Source: Marchantia polymorpha subsp. ruderalis (Eukaryota; Streptophyta; Marchantiopsida; Marchantiales; Marchantiaceae). Taken from it: a DNA stretch of 64,000 nt. Shown one piece after another: positions 1 to 11,729 of this stretch. The position numbers and the translations under genes are program-made. Each line of letters begins with the position of its first letter. The stretch's first letter is position 1. The DNA lies in contig AP031358.1 in NCBI GenBank assembly GCA_037833965.1, positions 16,004,001 through 16,068,000 of the forward strand, read 5' to 3'. The notes below the pieces were generated by a model. The model was not told the origin of the DNA. It saw only the letters and a list, made by a program, of their open reading frames with translations, and made no database searches.

Positions 1-2263
1 TAACCCTCTCTTGAGCTGCCACCTCCCAATGGGTGTATCCGTTTAGACAACGAGTCACCCGTGCCGCCAACTCTCCTCGTACCCTGCAGCTGCTCTCCAC
101 CTCTGCCAGCTGCATTTCTAAATCCGCACGTTGTGCCCTCAAATCCGAGCACTCGGTTTGCAAGTTGCACAACAACTCCTCATCCTCCTTGCGGGCTCGT
201 TGACTTTCCTCTAAGGCGCGCGTCTGGCGCGCAAGCTCGGCTGCTAGGACTTTGTTCTGTCTCCGCTCCTCCTGCAGTTCCGACTCGATCTTTGCCCGTA
301 TTAGTTCGGCCTCCGCCTGACTCTTCGTCGCCGCATCCTCCTTCTGCTGCTGCAAGGCTTGGTACAGCTTCTGGGTGACCGCCAGGTGTTGTCGGAGGGC
401 GGTGTTCCTATCCACATATACTCCGCATCTAGAGGCCCACCTTGCCACCTTGCTCCTCGTCCTTCGCCTGATTGTCTCCACATAAGACTGCGGTTTTAAG
501 GCACTTGCGTATTTGGATGTCTTGCGATCCAGATATCGCAGGAGTGGAACTATCTGTTCGCACAGCACCCCTGTTGGCGTTTTCTGCACCGAATCCTCTT
601 CTTGCTCTTCCGAGCTCGTCTCATCCTCAGTCTCGAGGATCTCAGTCGCCACCGAATCCCTTGGCGACTCCCTGGAACTGTGGCGCGCAGCAGCTTCTGC
701 TGCGACTGCTGCTCCACTGCCTGCTAAAATATCCAGGGCAGTGGGAGATCCCACTGCTTGAGCCCCTGTTCCGGCTCGATCTTCGGTTTGTGAAGGGGTC
801 GACGCCGCAGTGACTTTTGTCGCTCTTGCACCGCCCGCTTCTGCTGCCTGTCCTTCCGGCGCAATCTGCGCGGAAGGTGTCCTTGCTGAAGGTGCGTCCG
901 CCGAAGGCGTCCGCACACTGGTCGTTGGCCCCATCCGTCTCGCAGTCGGCGAATCCGGCTGACTCTCTGTTGTCCGACTCGCAGTCGGCCGACCAGCAGT
1001 TGTCCGACTGGGAGTCGGATACACCCTGCGCGTCTTGACTCCACTTGGCCTGCTTGTTGGGGGCGTTCTTCCAGAAGTGCCTTCCGCCGAAGACGACCCT
1101 CTGAGGATTGTTGGCTCGTCAGCCAAACTCTCTTCCGCTTCCGGCCTGCTGTCCGGTTCAACGCGCCGTTCAGTTGGCCTTCCTTCCGCTTGTCGACCTT
1201 CAGTCATCCGACTCGCAGTCGGCCGGTCGTCAGTCCGTCCATCTCCTCCCGAAGGCCGTGGTGCCTTCTGTGCAGAGGTTTCTGCCGTCTTCCCTAGGAC
1301 CTGAGCGATTATCTCTTCCTGTGTGAGATTCCGCCGGGTCGGAGTTCGCCTGGTCTCCTCAGTAACAGTTGGCATTCTGCGTGCCCTCTGTTTTGGTCGA
1401 CTATGAGGCTCGGGGGTGGGCCGACCACGAGTCGGCGCAGCTGGTACTTCCGGCTGCCTGTCCTCAGGTCTCTCATCCCACTTCCGCTTGCGCGGAATGC
1501 GCTCACTTCGACGTTCTTCTGCTGCTCTGGCTGGAGCCGGAGCCGGAGGCGTACTGGCAGGTTCCTCGTCCGGATCCGTGTCTACTTCGGCCTCCCTCGA
1601 ATATCTACCTGGATAAGACCGGCTCAGCTGCGGAAACCGAGTTTTCTCAGCATTCGTCAAACATCCCATCGCCCGGTAAAACACGATTAAGTAAGGCGAT
1701 AGATGATTGAGCGTTCCTCCCCTCTCTTCTTGCGCATGTTGGCGCGTCACCTTCCACAGGAGCCGTGCCCAATGCACCGGAGCTCCTGACAACACTAGCT
1801 CCACGAACTCTACCTGCCAACCATGCATGTAAGCGGTCTTGGTCGGCTGCAATATCTGCAGCAATGCTGTCGCGACATTTCTCCGCAATCGATCCTTGTA
1901 ATCCCGAGTCCGGAAACCGTTCTTGGGATGTCTAGCCACCTTGAAGAGCTCATTGTAAGAGACTTCTTCCTCCTGGGACACTTTCACGCTGTCGGCCTCG
2001 AAGAGGAGATCCCCTTCCTCGCCGGCACACCTGCCCAACACCTGCGCCCAATTGCAAATTTCCCATCTCTCTGGGTGTGGGCGAAATCCGCGAGAAGGCT
2101 TGTGTCTCTCTTGCAGATACTCGCGCACCATCTCCGGACACGTCCAATTCCACCCCCAGAGGAGAAAATCGAGCTTCAGCCTTGTCAGCACATCTTGAAA
2201 TGCGCGTAGACCGATCTGCGGCACCCTGAGTGGAGACACTCGCAGTTGGGGAACCTTCGACAT
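1..2263 (-). CDS. LTR-encoded coiled-coil protein, family B (3' end off window)
   Basis: The start codon is at 2263-2261, eight bases after a TTTGTGTGTGCAG stretch that resembles a splice acceptor. The frame runs to the window edge and lacks about 98 C-terminal codons compared with the intact copy at 28424-30979. I noticed no interruption, but did not translate every codon. The N-terminal 200 residues form a compact domain containing LDFLLWGWNW, RTRDYKDR and GGTLNHLSPYL. A Pro/Arg/Ser-rich linker follows, and then a Glu/Gln/Arg-rich coiled coil. The function is not known. The N-terminal domain loosely recalls plant transposon-associated domains of unknown function; that is an impression, not a search result. 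The frame lies in U3 of the LTR, upstream of the LTR TATA box. Confidence 0.6.
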   Translation of the reverse strand, partial: MSKVPQLRVSPLRVPQIGLRAFQDVLTRLKLDFLLWGWNWTCPEMVREYLQERHKPSRGFRPHPERWEICNWAQVLGRCAGEEGDLLFEADSVKVSQEEEVSYNELFKVARHPKNGFRTRDYKDRLRRNVATALLQILQPTKTAYMHGWQVEFVELVLSGAPVHWARLLWKVTRQHAQEERGGTLNHLSPYLIVFYRAMGCLTNAEKTRFPQLSRSYPGRYSREAEVDTDPDEEPASTPPAPAPARAAEERRSERIPRKRKWDERPEDRQPEVPAAPTRGRPTPEPHSRPKQRARRMPTVTEETRRTPTRRNLTQEEIIAQVLGKTAETSAQKAPRPSGGDGRTDDRPTASRMTEGRQAEGRPTERRVEPDSRPEAEESLADEPTILRGSSSAEGTSGRTPPTSRPSGVKTRRVYPTPSRTTAGRPTASRTTESQPDSPTARRMGPTTSVRTPSADAPSARTPSAQIAPEGQAAEAGGARATKVTAASTPSQTEDRAGTGAQAVGSPTALDILAGSGAAVAAEAAARHSSRESPRDSVATEILETEDETSSEEQEEDSVQKTPTGVLCEQIVPLLRYLDRKTSKYASALKPQSYVETIRRRTRSKVARWASRCGVYVDRNTALRQHLAVTQKLYQALQQQKEDAATKSQAEAELIRAKIESELQEERRQNKVLAAELARQTRALEESQRARKEDEELLCNLQTECSDLRAQRADLEMQLAEVESSCRVRGELAARVTRCLNGYTHWEVAAQERV

Positions 2264-3618
2264 TGCGTTGCCTGCACACACAAACGTTCTCCCTTTCGCT
2301 CACTCTCTCACAATCGCCACTGCGCGTCGGCCACTCAAGCACTGACTGCTCACTCTCTCTGCGCTCGTTCAAGATCGCTACTCCCAATTCTTTCAAGGTC
2401 CGCCAAGATCCTTGCGCAACTCGTCTCCGCACTCTCTACTCTCACTGCAGGTCGCTCCGCCCTTGCGCGTAATCTTGGAACTGGAAATCGCAAAGTCAAG
2501 AATGAGAGAATGAGACTGGAGCGCAGTCTTTTCTTCTCCGATTTCAAGAACGTCCAACGTTCTTACTGGTTGCAACGTACGCAGTCGGCTATACGGCTTA
2601 ACGGTTCGCCCTTTGCATGCGCGAATTCACGTCTCCGCATTGCGCGCATTCGCATGCTTAAACGTTGAATTCTCCCGCCGCCGCCACCTTCCGGACTCGA
2701 GTCCGCTGCAGGGTATACGTCGGCCCTGTTGTCTTTTCCTAACCCGCCCTTCTCCGGAGGCGTGTCGCCGCTGGTGCGTTCATTATCCGTCGGCGCCTTG
2801 CTGGAGGCGCACATCCAGCCGGAGCGAATTACGCCGGCGCGCAGTCGTACCGCCTATTTTGTCCTTTATGCCTCGTCCGTTGCTGCCAGCGCATATCCGT
2901 CAGCGCAACTCATGCCAGCGCATCCGGCCGTCAGCGCCACGTCGGAGGCGTACATCCGACCGGCGCTTTCCTTCCATGAACAGCCGCCAAGGGCGCTTCC
3001 GACTCTGAGTTGGTTTCCTCCTGTGAGCGCGTGATTCCGCCGAAGGCGCATCGCCGAGGGCGTACGGGAATCCTTTCCGGCTGTGAACCCTAGCGCGAAC
3101 GGCGCATGTCCGGCTACGAGTTTTCCGACGCTCATAACTTCTCCATTCCTGATCCATCTCCGGCGCTCTTGGACTCGTTAGAACGAGCGTCCCGAGCTCT
3201 GTCTAATGCAACTTCCACCAACTGGATCTACCGTGTATCCCGATTGTTATGAAGGTTTTCCCTTTCCGCGCTAGCGGCGCTTCGCCGAAGGCGCACTCAT
3301 GGTCGGATGCCTTTAGAGGTCCGGGCCCTTCTCCTGACGTCTTTAGCAAAACCTCCTCCTGGGGTGTCTGCGCCGGAAGCGTAGCTTCCTTATACGCTAA
3401 AGGCGCGTGAGTAGAGACACCTCAAAAAGAAGCTTTTGCCGAAGGCGCCGAAGACGTTGGCGTTGGTACATCCGACTACGTGATTCTTTGTGCCCTCGTG
3501 ACGATCTCATTAATCCACTCTATTTAGCGTACCCTTCTCCAGCTACAAACACTGCTTTGGTACTAGTTTTCTAAAATTGTTTAAATTCTGCAAAAAAAAC
3601 AAAAAGCGTGTTACCACA
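1..3618 (-). mobile_element. B-type LTR (copy B0), right part, minus orientation
   Basis: The right end reads GCGTGTTACCACA, the reverse complement of the LTR start TGTGGTAACACGC seen in other B copies. The sequence matches 28717-32333 (copy B1) almost base for base. The 3' end of the LTR lies off the left edge of the window. It is inserted in an A-type LTR whose remainder follows at 3619. The expected 5-base target duplication on this side is AGTCA (3619-3623), but its partner is outside the window. It is either a solo LTR or the 5' LTR of an element lying to the left. Confidence 0.85.
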
Positions 3619-3944
3619 AGTCACTACCCGCAGATTCGCTGAGTGTATTCGCGAGAGACTTCCCCCCTGAAATCTTAAGTAGAGGTCCTGACCGACCTAT
3701 GAGTTGTGTTTCTATAGTTTCAGGTGTGTGTGTGTGTTGAGTGAACTACATTGCACTGTGCGACCTCCGAGTGATCTCCGAGTGGACACTTGTAGTATTT
3801 CTGGGAGTGACAGTTGCCTGAGAATTCAAACTCTTCAATAGTCTGTTAAATGTGACACTTTGTACTCTGTGTGTTGACTCTGTCCCTGTGGGTTCGACCT
3901 TTCTACCATTATATTGCAGTTTTAGCCTTTGGTGTGTTATTACA
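3619..3944 (+). mobile_element. 3' end of an A-type LTR, interrupted by B0
   Basis: This matches the last 330 bp of A1 (about 32790-33113). It has a GT microsatellite, a conserved block resembling GTATTTCTGGGAGTGACAG, and the terminus GTGTGTTATTACA. The left part of the LTR is outside the window. It is the outer host of the B0 insertion. Confidence 0.8.
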
Positions 3945-4331
3945 CTTGACTTGTCTTTTATTACATTATATTATTTGATTACTTTGTTGTGTATTCTCCC
4001 AGTTGTCACCCCTCAATGTTCTTGGATTTTACAATTATCCATCGGTGAACTCTGAGGAGAACTCCACTGAAATATTTCAGTTGGTTTGCAATTATTGCAT
4101 TTGCTTGCTACCTTGAAGTTCTAATTTGATGAATTGATAACAAGACCTAATGGTCACATAAGCTTAGACGTCAAAAGTGTCTTCTACTCACATGATGACA
4201 CAAGTTCTACCCTACATACTGGTTGGTGTTGACTCTTACTGCAACTTCCTTACACACAATAGTCTTTGGTAATCTGATACACAAATTGGAGCATATCTTC
4301 GAATTTGTCCTACCCAAACTGAAAATTGTTT
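3945..4331. other. AT-rich interval without a recognised gene
   Basis: About 390 bp of AT-rich DNA lies between two LTR insertions. I see no repeat family member and no convincing coding region. It is probably original host or old intergenic DNA. Confidence 0.5.
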
Positions 4332-4336
4332 AGCAT

Positions 4337-6724
4337 TGTGGTAACCCACTTTTTGTTTTTTGTCGGAACTAAAACATTTTTGAATAGTAAGTACCGCGGC
4401 AGCAGCTGTAAATAGTAATCGGTACGCGAAACCAGAGGATCGAGGACAGTCAAGGGGTTTTGGGCTTAGGCCACAGTGGGACGCTTGGGACGGAACGGGC
4501 GGTTCATGCTGCAGGATCCGCTTCGAGCACCTTCGGCGGTTGATCACTCATAACTTTCTCAATTCGTAACGCCTTGAGATGCTTCGGGTCTTGTTGGAAA
4601 GAGCTTGCGACGCTCGTTCTAACGAGCCCAAGAACTTGTGAAACGGATGAGAGGTTACTGAGTTATGAGTGTCGCAAGTTACTGATGGGAGGCCTTCGGC
4701 GGTAGAGCGACTTTGGCGGTACTCCTTCGGCGGAAGAACCGCCGGAAGATGCGCCTTGGGCGGTAGACGCCTTCGGTCAACGCCTTTGGCGATGCGGGAG
4801 AGTGCATTCGGCGGAAGAGTGAATCCCTCATAACTTTCTCAATTCGCAACGCCTCGACTTGGTTAGAGTCTCGTTGGAAAGAGCTCGACGCGTTGATTCT
4901 AACGAGCCCAAGAACGCCACGAACGGAGGAGAATTCCGGGAGTTATGAAGGTCGCAAGATACTCAGCTTTCCGCCTGTGCACAGGCGAAGAAAGTTTTGT
5001 CCTATGCGCGGACGAAGGAACTTCGCCTGCGCACAGGCGTTCGCCTGTGCACAGGCGCTTCGGCGTCGGCGGGAAATCCGCCTTGGGCCCTAGAAATGCG
5101 CCTTGTGAGGTAGAAAGTGTACGGCGCCTCCTGCGCCAGCGCAGCGCCGCGGACGGCCAGGTCAGCGCCGCGGACGGACAGCTCAGCGCCGCGGACGGAC
5201 TGTGGATAGGCGAACGCCTTCGGCGGAAGAGTAAAACCAACATAACTTTCTCAATTCTTAGCGGTTTGACTTGATTCGGGTCTCGTTGGAAAGAACTCGA
5301 CGAGCTGGTTCCAACGAGACCAAGATCTCTTGAAACAGATAAGGCGTCAATGAGTTATGAGCGTCGAAAGTGGCTGTCATGGTTAGGCGTGAGGCCTTCG
5401 GCGTTAACAGTTAGAGGGGCCTTCGGCCCAAGGCGGCTTGCGAGTAGGCGGCTTGCATGTAGGACGCGTGGGACCCACAGTCCTCGGATTTTGGAGAAGG
5501 AATTTTGGCCTAGGTTCAGAGATCTTGCGGGGCCCATATCTTTGCGATGGACGGTCGGATGGATCTGAAATTTTGTGGGGCCGTTGATCTCGGCCGGCCA
5601 CGCATGCCTGCAAATTTTCAGCCTTAGATCTTGGATGGTAAGGCGCTGGCGGCTCTGTACAGTAGGCTTAGGATTCAGATTTAGGGTTAGGGTTAGATTT
5701 AGGTTGTAAGTTAGAGGGGAAGGCAGCCGCCGACTCCTCAGGTGTGGGATCTGTTGCGGCTCGCACCATGGCGTGGTGCAGTGTAGTGCTAGTAGGACTT
5801 AGAAGGTATAAAATAGTTCCAGGCGTTTTGCCTGGGGTTCTTTCCCATCAGAAGTGCAGATCAGGAACCCATTTCCTTTGCGTGTTTGTGTCCTTGAGTT
5901 CTGTCACCACGCACGAGGAGTTACAACTTAGCGTTCCGCATTTTGTAGCTGAAGGCCTTCGGCCGAATGTTCAGAGCTAGTACATTGGTTAGAGACTTGA
6001 GTAGTTCGGATCTGCACCTGCGGGTGACTGCCGATGCTCAGAGCCAGTGACTAGTTAGATACTTGAACAGTTTCGCCCCTACACCTTCGAGTGTTTCTTT
6101 CTGATTGTACTCCTTTGGGATTTTTCCCCTGAATGCCAAAGTGAAGTTTTGCTACTTCGTGTAAGCCTTGGTTGTAAATTCAGGTTACGCTGCAGCAGGT
6201 GCCTTGAGGGTAACCCCTGTAGTATTTCTGGGAATGACAAGTGCTTGAGAATTCAAACTCTTCAATAGACTGTTGTTGTGTTACTGGAATGTTTCACAGT
6301 GAGTCCTTCAGTGCGGACCTGTGTTCTCTGCGCGTTTTGTGAGTTGAGAGTGTTGTTCACCGCGTAGGAGTGACTTCGATCCGAAGTAGGCAGTCCAAAC
6401 CGGGTTTCCTACACTAGCAGCAAGCTGGTGGAAGTGTTGTAAAAGCCGGAGTTGGAAGTCACTGCCCGCAGCTTTGCCGAGTGTGCTCGCGAGAGACTTT
6501 CCCCCTGAAATCTTGAAGTAGAGGTCCTAACGGATCTCTGGGTTGTATTTCTGTAGTTTCAGGTGTGTGGGTGTGTGTGTTACGCTGCACTGTGCGACCT
6601 CCGAGTGTCTGACCTCAATAGTCTGTTAAAACGTGACACTTTGTACCCTGTGTGTTCCTCTGTCCCTGTGGGTTCGACCTTTCTACCACTATATTGCAGT
6701 TTTAGCCTTTAGTGGGTTATTACA
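4337..6724 (+). mobile_element. Solo LTR C1 (ORF-less LTR subfamily C)
   Basis: It starts TGTGGTAACCCAC and ends GTGGGTTATTACA, and is flanked by a perfect 5-base target duplication, AGCAT (4332-4336 and 6725-6729). Its length is 2388 bp, less than half that of the A and B LTRs. The 3' half (5775-6724) is nearly identical to A1 from 27240 on, including TATA box, hairpin and R/U5 blocks. The 5' half has its own start and several copies of a repeated 'AACGAG' module and of CGCCTGTGCACAGGCG palindromes. It carries no long reading frame, so it looks like an internally deleted or non-coding relative of the protein-coding LTRs. No primer-binding site or internal domain follows, which makes it a solo LTR. 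Confidence 0.88.
5807..5815 (+). promoter_or_regulatory. LTR TATA box (C1) with downstream hairpin
   Basis: TATAAAATA is followed three bases later by CCAGGCGTTTTGCCTGG, a 6-bp stem with a five-base loop. The same arrangement occurs in every LTR here. It marks the probable U3/R boundary region; the transcription start would lie roughly 30 bp downstream. Confidence 0.6.
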
Positions 6725-6764
6725 AGCATATTATTTTTCACCCCTCCCCCTCTTCACTTCTAGT

Positions 6765-6806
6765 GAAGTACTCCACTGAAGACAAGAAGTACTCCATTGA
6801 AGACAA
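6765..6806 (+). repeat. 21-bp tandem duplication
   Basis: GAAGTACTCCAYTGAAGACAA occurs twice in tandem, with one C/T difference, just outside solo LTR C1. Confidence 0.7.
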
Positions 6807-9800
6807 TATAAATGCTGGGCTAGACGCTTTCATTTGTGGGACATTGGTTGGCAATTACAATGCACATGACACTGACTCGATTCCAGTCCAGAATCACGCC
6901 ACCGCCCTTTTTTCTTTCCACCAACCTCAGTTGAATTTGAAAGGCTTGTTCTTACTTGGGCAACTTCACCGCAACTTGGGCAGTCCAGAGTAGGACTGCC
7001 GCAAGTTCAAGAGCCCGAGCGCAGAAGATGTTGGTTCTCAGGTCCAGTCTCCAAGAAAATAGGAATCAGCTTTTCCAATTTCGGATAAGGGTGAGTATTG
7101 TGGAGGTGCTGGGTCCGGAAAAAGCACAAATCAATCGGAATCGCAGTCAAACACGAGTAGTACATTGATGGACGATTAAGAATGATATCTGCGTTCCACT
7201 AGCAACTCTAAAGCATAACGGGACGACCATCTTGATGTGGGGTCCTCTGGAATGCAGTGTACGGCTCTCAAGATAAAATTATTCGCCATGTGCGTATGAC
7301 GCTGATGAGTTCAAAGGAAGTTAATCTCGTGTGTTTGGTTGAGAAAGCGGTTTGCATACAGCACGGTGGAGATTCCAGTGACTCTATTCAGAGTACAAAT
7401 AACCGCTCTACCTTGAATCGCATGCGTCTCCGAGATGCTCTGTGAGGAAAAAGACTCCAGATACGAGCCCGTAGTCCAGCAATCGAATTTACTTCATGCA
7501 GACGTGTTCATAGTTAAGCCGACTGATTTGCAAACATGGTTGAGAGTGAGCCACGTGAACCTTCGGATGAACTCGGGATTCTCAAATGCGAAATTCATAG
7601 CCACGTGAAGTGAAGGTGATCGCCACAATGTCAAATTGTCCGGTCCCTGACTATCCCTATAGTAGCGTAGCAAAATTATCCATACTATAGATATTACTGT
7701 ACTTCATGCTTGACAGATACTCAGTTTTATTCATGTATTATTATTTTATTCTAACTGCTCCCGCAGCTATAATGCTAAAATAATGTAGATTAGAGGCTTC
7801 ACCTGACGAACTCACGCACGAAGGGATGGTCGAGAAGCTTCACATTCCCCGCAGATGGGACTGCCAGTGTGCGAGTGGGAGATTCCTGGAGGGCTTCTGA
7901 CGCCACCGATGATTGAGTGGTGTGCGAGTGTGCGAGAGGGTCCATGCCCATCAGGTCTGCTTCGCATTTATCGCGTAGAGTTGAAAGATCGATCCTCCAT
8001 CAACTCGCAGCAAGTGGAAATGGAAGAAATCGGTGGCTCTTTGTGTGTAACAGAAGTCACTCATCAAGCATACATCTCACTGATTTGTGATTGACAGTTA
8101 CTCTCGGTCCTGTCGCGAGAGCCTCCTTGGTAGAGAAGGTTTAATTGGACTTTCTGAAACCAAAGGTTTGATTCGACTATCTGCTGCAAATGTCTATTTT
8201 CATGCTCTGCACTTAAGCTTTACTCTTCCTCGTGGGCCGCAATGGTTGATAGAAATAGATAGCATAGATCAAATTTCATATTGCACTTTGATTTTGATTG
8301 ACAAGGCACTTGAAAAAGCTGTGCAGTTGTCCATGACATTGGCGATTGCTAGTCTATGCGGCACCAAATAGCACTTGACTCTCAGCATTAGGACTCATCG
8401 GGAAAAAATGATAATCCCCGTGCTAGGAATGGATAATCTGTTGAACAGTCAAGATGTTTCAAGCAATCAACTTCATGTGCCTCGAGAAAATGTTTATCCT
8501 CTACCTAGAGCGTCTTCAAGGATAAACTGGTGTCACTTTCCGGTTGTACTCTGGTTCATGCAGACAGACTATCGATATTGAACGTCTGGTCCATCTTCTT
8601 GGCATCCATTCGCTTCGGAAACACCGAGGTTCACGAAACGAGGGACGTCAGGTCAGTAGATTCACGGAGGCAAATTTAGTTCAACAGATGACATTTTTTC
8701 TTCTCTTTTGTATTATGTCGCTCTTAGTAGCTATCGAGACCTACTGCAACGTAATAAGAATTCGAAATTTCGAATTCGAACACCGAACAGAGCTCCACTA
8801 TATGGTTTGTCAGCGTCTGGCAAAGAACGCGCAGCATCAGCTGTAAACTGCCTGTAACCGGGAGCAGGCAAAATGTGGACGGTCCGCATCGAATGGAAAG
8901 TCTTCGCCCAAGTGTTTGTAAGTGATGAAATGAGGCTTTGGGTGAGCCACAGAAGATTCTAGTAAGGGTTACAGGCTTAAACCTGGTTGAGTGAGCTCAC
9001 CTTCCAAGGCAAATCTTCGGCAATATTCCTCGAGTTGCGGAAAGACGCGGATGCTAGATAGAATATAATGATCGTGTTCAGAACCTAGACGGAGATGGCA
9101 ATGCTGATCGAAATTGACAGACTCGGATTACAGACGGCTAACATTACAGACGGACCAAACACCAGTTAAAAGCTCACCGCATCACCAATCTCGCCACCAG
9201 AAACAGGTCTGCTGCCGTTTCCGCATAAGTTCACGACATTGCCAGGCACGCGGATTATGAAAAATTCCGGAAGATCGGAAGCACAGACTTCACAAAGTCA
9301 ATGGAGTTCTCAAAATTATATTCAATTGATTTCAGCGTCAGCACATGTAACAATGTATGGTTTCTATTACTGCAGCCTTGTGATCAATCTCTTCACTCAA
9401 TTTGTTGAAATCTAGATCCTTCTCTTCACCCAAATTGTAGTAAACTTCACCTCAGAATAGATGAAGCGCTACAAGGGTAGCTACAAGCAGTCACAGACCT
9501 AAAGAGATGTTCGGAGTGTTTTTTCTTCACCCTGTTTGTCACAAACTCTGCACCATCCTCAACACAAATATGAAGTGGTTCTCCCATCGCAGGCCCAACA
9601 TTTGACACAGGACGTCGGCGCGGCCGCGTTCATCTCTTCAAGACCACTGCAACCCCTGACTCATGTTTCGAAGGGCATATTAGTAATATCCACGACTGCG
9701 CATCTTCAACAATGCACAATCTCGGAGCATGCAGACATCCGAGATCTGGTTTGGCAAACTTATTCTGCGATGTAGTCGCAGTGAAGCTGTGGGTCTCGCT

Positions 9801-9967
9801 CAACTTCATTAAAGTTGATGCACAGGAATTGGAATGCAGCTTTCTGTACTATGTTCAAAGATGTATAATTTTCTGTGGTGTGACCGAATCTAATCGATTA
9901 GTGATATCCTTCAATTTATCGCAATGAGCATGATTGTTCTCGGAACACTATTTAGAACTGCGTAAAC

Positions 9968-10015
9968 AACATTGGTAGGTGATGATATTCAGGAATATCA
10001 TCACCTACAAATGTT
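9968..10015. repeat. Near-perfect 23-bp inverted repeat
   Basis: Arms 9968-9990 and 9993-10015 are complementary except for one position and are separated by only two bases (AG). The inner 16 bp are perfect. It could be a remnant of a miniature inverted-repeat transposon or a DNA cruciform. The loop is too short for a normal miRNA precursor. Confidence 0.75.
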
Positions 10016-11118
10016 GATATTCCTGACAGATAGATAGCCGAGTCCACTTAACGCCCATGCTATTCAGCTATAACAATCTGCTAGATGAATGCAGACTGAA
10101 TATCCTAGCCAAGGACTTGCCACGAGAATAACATTCCCCATGATATTCAGCAAACGAGGTCGTGCATCCTTTGAAAATTTATGCTCCACGTCCAGTCCAA
10201 TTGCAAAAGCATTCGTGCTTCGAAATTACTACATATATATATACGCGAGAAAAAAGCATGCATCCTATTTAATCAGAGTAGAGCTTGACTTTGTTGTGCA
10301 AGAGAAGTGGAAAAGTGGGTGAATACGTCGGTGTTATTTTTTATTGACACGTGTATGTTTCTAAAATTACTTCATAACCGAAAGTGACACGTGGAAATCT
10401 CTATAGAGACTTCCACTTGTCGTAGTACCCTCATTAAATCCAAATTAAACCCACTAAAACCCCACCGGATTCAACCCCACCTGATTCAACCGCGCACTCC
10501 CAAATGTAATCTACGTTTTGATTGGGAAGCCTGTAGGACCTGATGCAATGAGAAAGGATGACGGGCGTATCGATTCATCAAGCACCTCGATCGTTGTTGA
10601 GGCCGAGATGCTTGACGTTGCCGCCGCTGGGTCTAATCTTCACTCACCACTCTTCTGCAAGTCCTCCAGTCCTATATTCGCGCTTCCGTACTGACCTCTT
10701 GTCATTTTCCACACAAGTGTTCCCTCTAGATGGAGATAAACGTGATCATCATCACATCCCCACGCAAAGTCCTGCCAACTTCACAATGCGAATGCAAGTC
10801 ATGGCCTGCGAGCATCTGATACTGGCTCACAGACAGCATGTGCGTGTTGTGCACGGTCCAAGTCCACGCACATTTCAGTATTTCATCATACTTTCAGTAC
10901 AATGGCTAGTTGCTCAAAAGATCCTGATAAGTTGAGAAGACTTTCCTTCATGCCTGGAAAATTCAAGTCTCAATGTAATCATATTGTTTCGTTAGCCAGT
11001 TAGCCAAGTGGTTGTTCACGGTTGTCGGTGAAAAAAAGCTACTTGTGTTGATAAATTATATTATCAATCGAGTTTTGTTATTTTGTGATCTTCATAATTG
11101 AGAACTATTTGAACTTAA

Positions 11119-11433
11119 TTGACTTGTTTAACTCGCGTGGTTACTGCGCTAAAACTGAAGAATGGTATCAAAGGAGTTTGCAAACTGTATGCAAAACTTC
11201 AAGTCTAATAATGCAGAAGATAAAATGGGAACCTTCATTGAAAACACCATAAATTTCCAATGTAAGCAAGGAAGCACAAATGTTGGAACTTGACTTGTTT
11301 ATCTCTTGTGTGGTTACTGTGCTAACATTATAGAATGTTATCAGGAGTTTGCAAATTGCATGCAAAACTTCAAGTCTTCAAGTATCAATATTAAAAAATG
11401 TTATGTGGTTACTGTACGCAAAACTTCAAATCT
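11119..11433 (+). repeat. Imperfect direct repeat, period about 171 bp
   Basis: Copy 1 (about 11119-11206) and copy 2 (about 11290-11376) both run from TTGACTTGTTTA to GCAAAACTTCAAGTCT. A shorter third copy, with GTGGTTACTGT and GCAAAACTTCAAATCTT, lies at about 11404-11433. It is AT-rich and non-coding, immediately upstream of the U6 remnant. Confidence 0.65.
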
Positions 11434-11729
11434 TGATTGGACTCACAGTGAAGAGTTGATGCAAACGATTAAATGGCAAAGAACACTGATCTTGAAATAG
11501 CCCCTTGGTTTTGTATTTGAAGAAGTATAATAAAAACAATTCTCAGAGTTAAAAAATTTTCTTATATGTTTAAAATTATGGAACTTTATGAAGACGAAAT
11601 ACAAGGAACTCAAGACTGCAACCGACCACTCTTCGAATCAAACAGTATCTGCCCTTTTTTTATCGGTGTGTTTTCTGACAGTTTTTTACCGCCTCGTTCC
11701 GACCAATTGTGAAGTTTTAATATCTATTT

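Noticed and set aside
10558..10935. 125-codon plus-strand frame upstream of the P450 gene
   Set aside because: No motif, no codon or splice support, and it lies in AT-rich intergenic DNA; it is consistent with a chance open frame.
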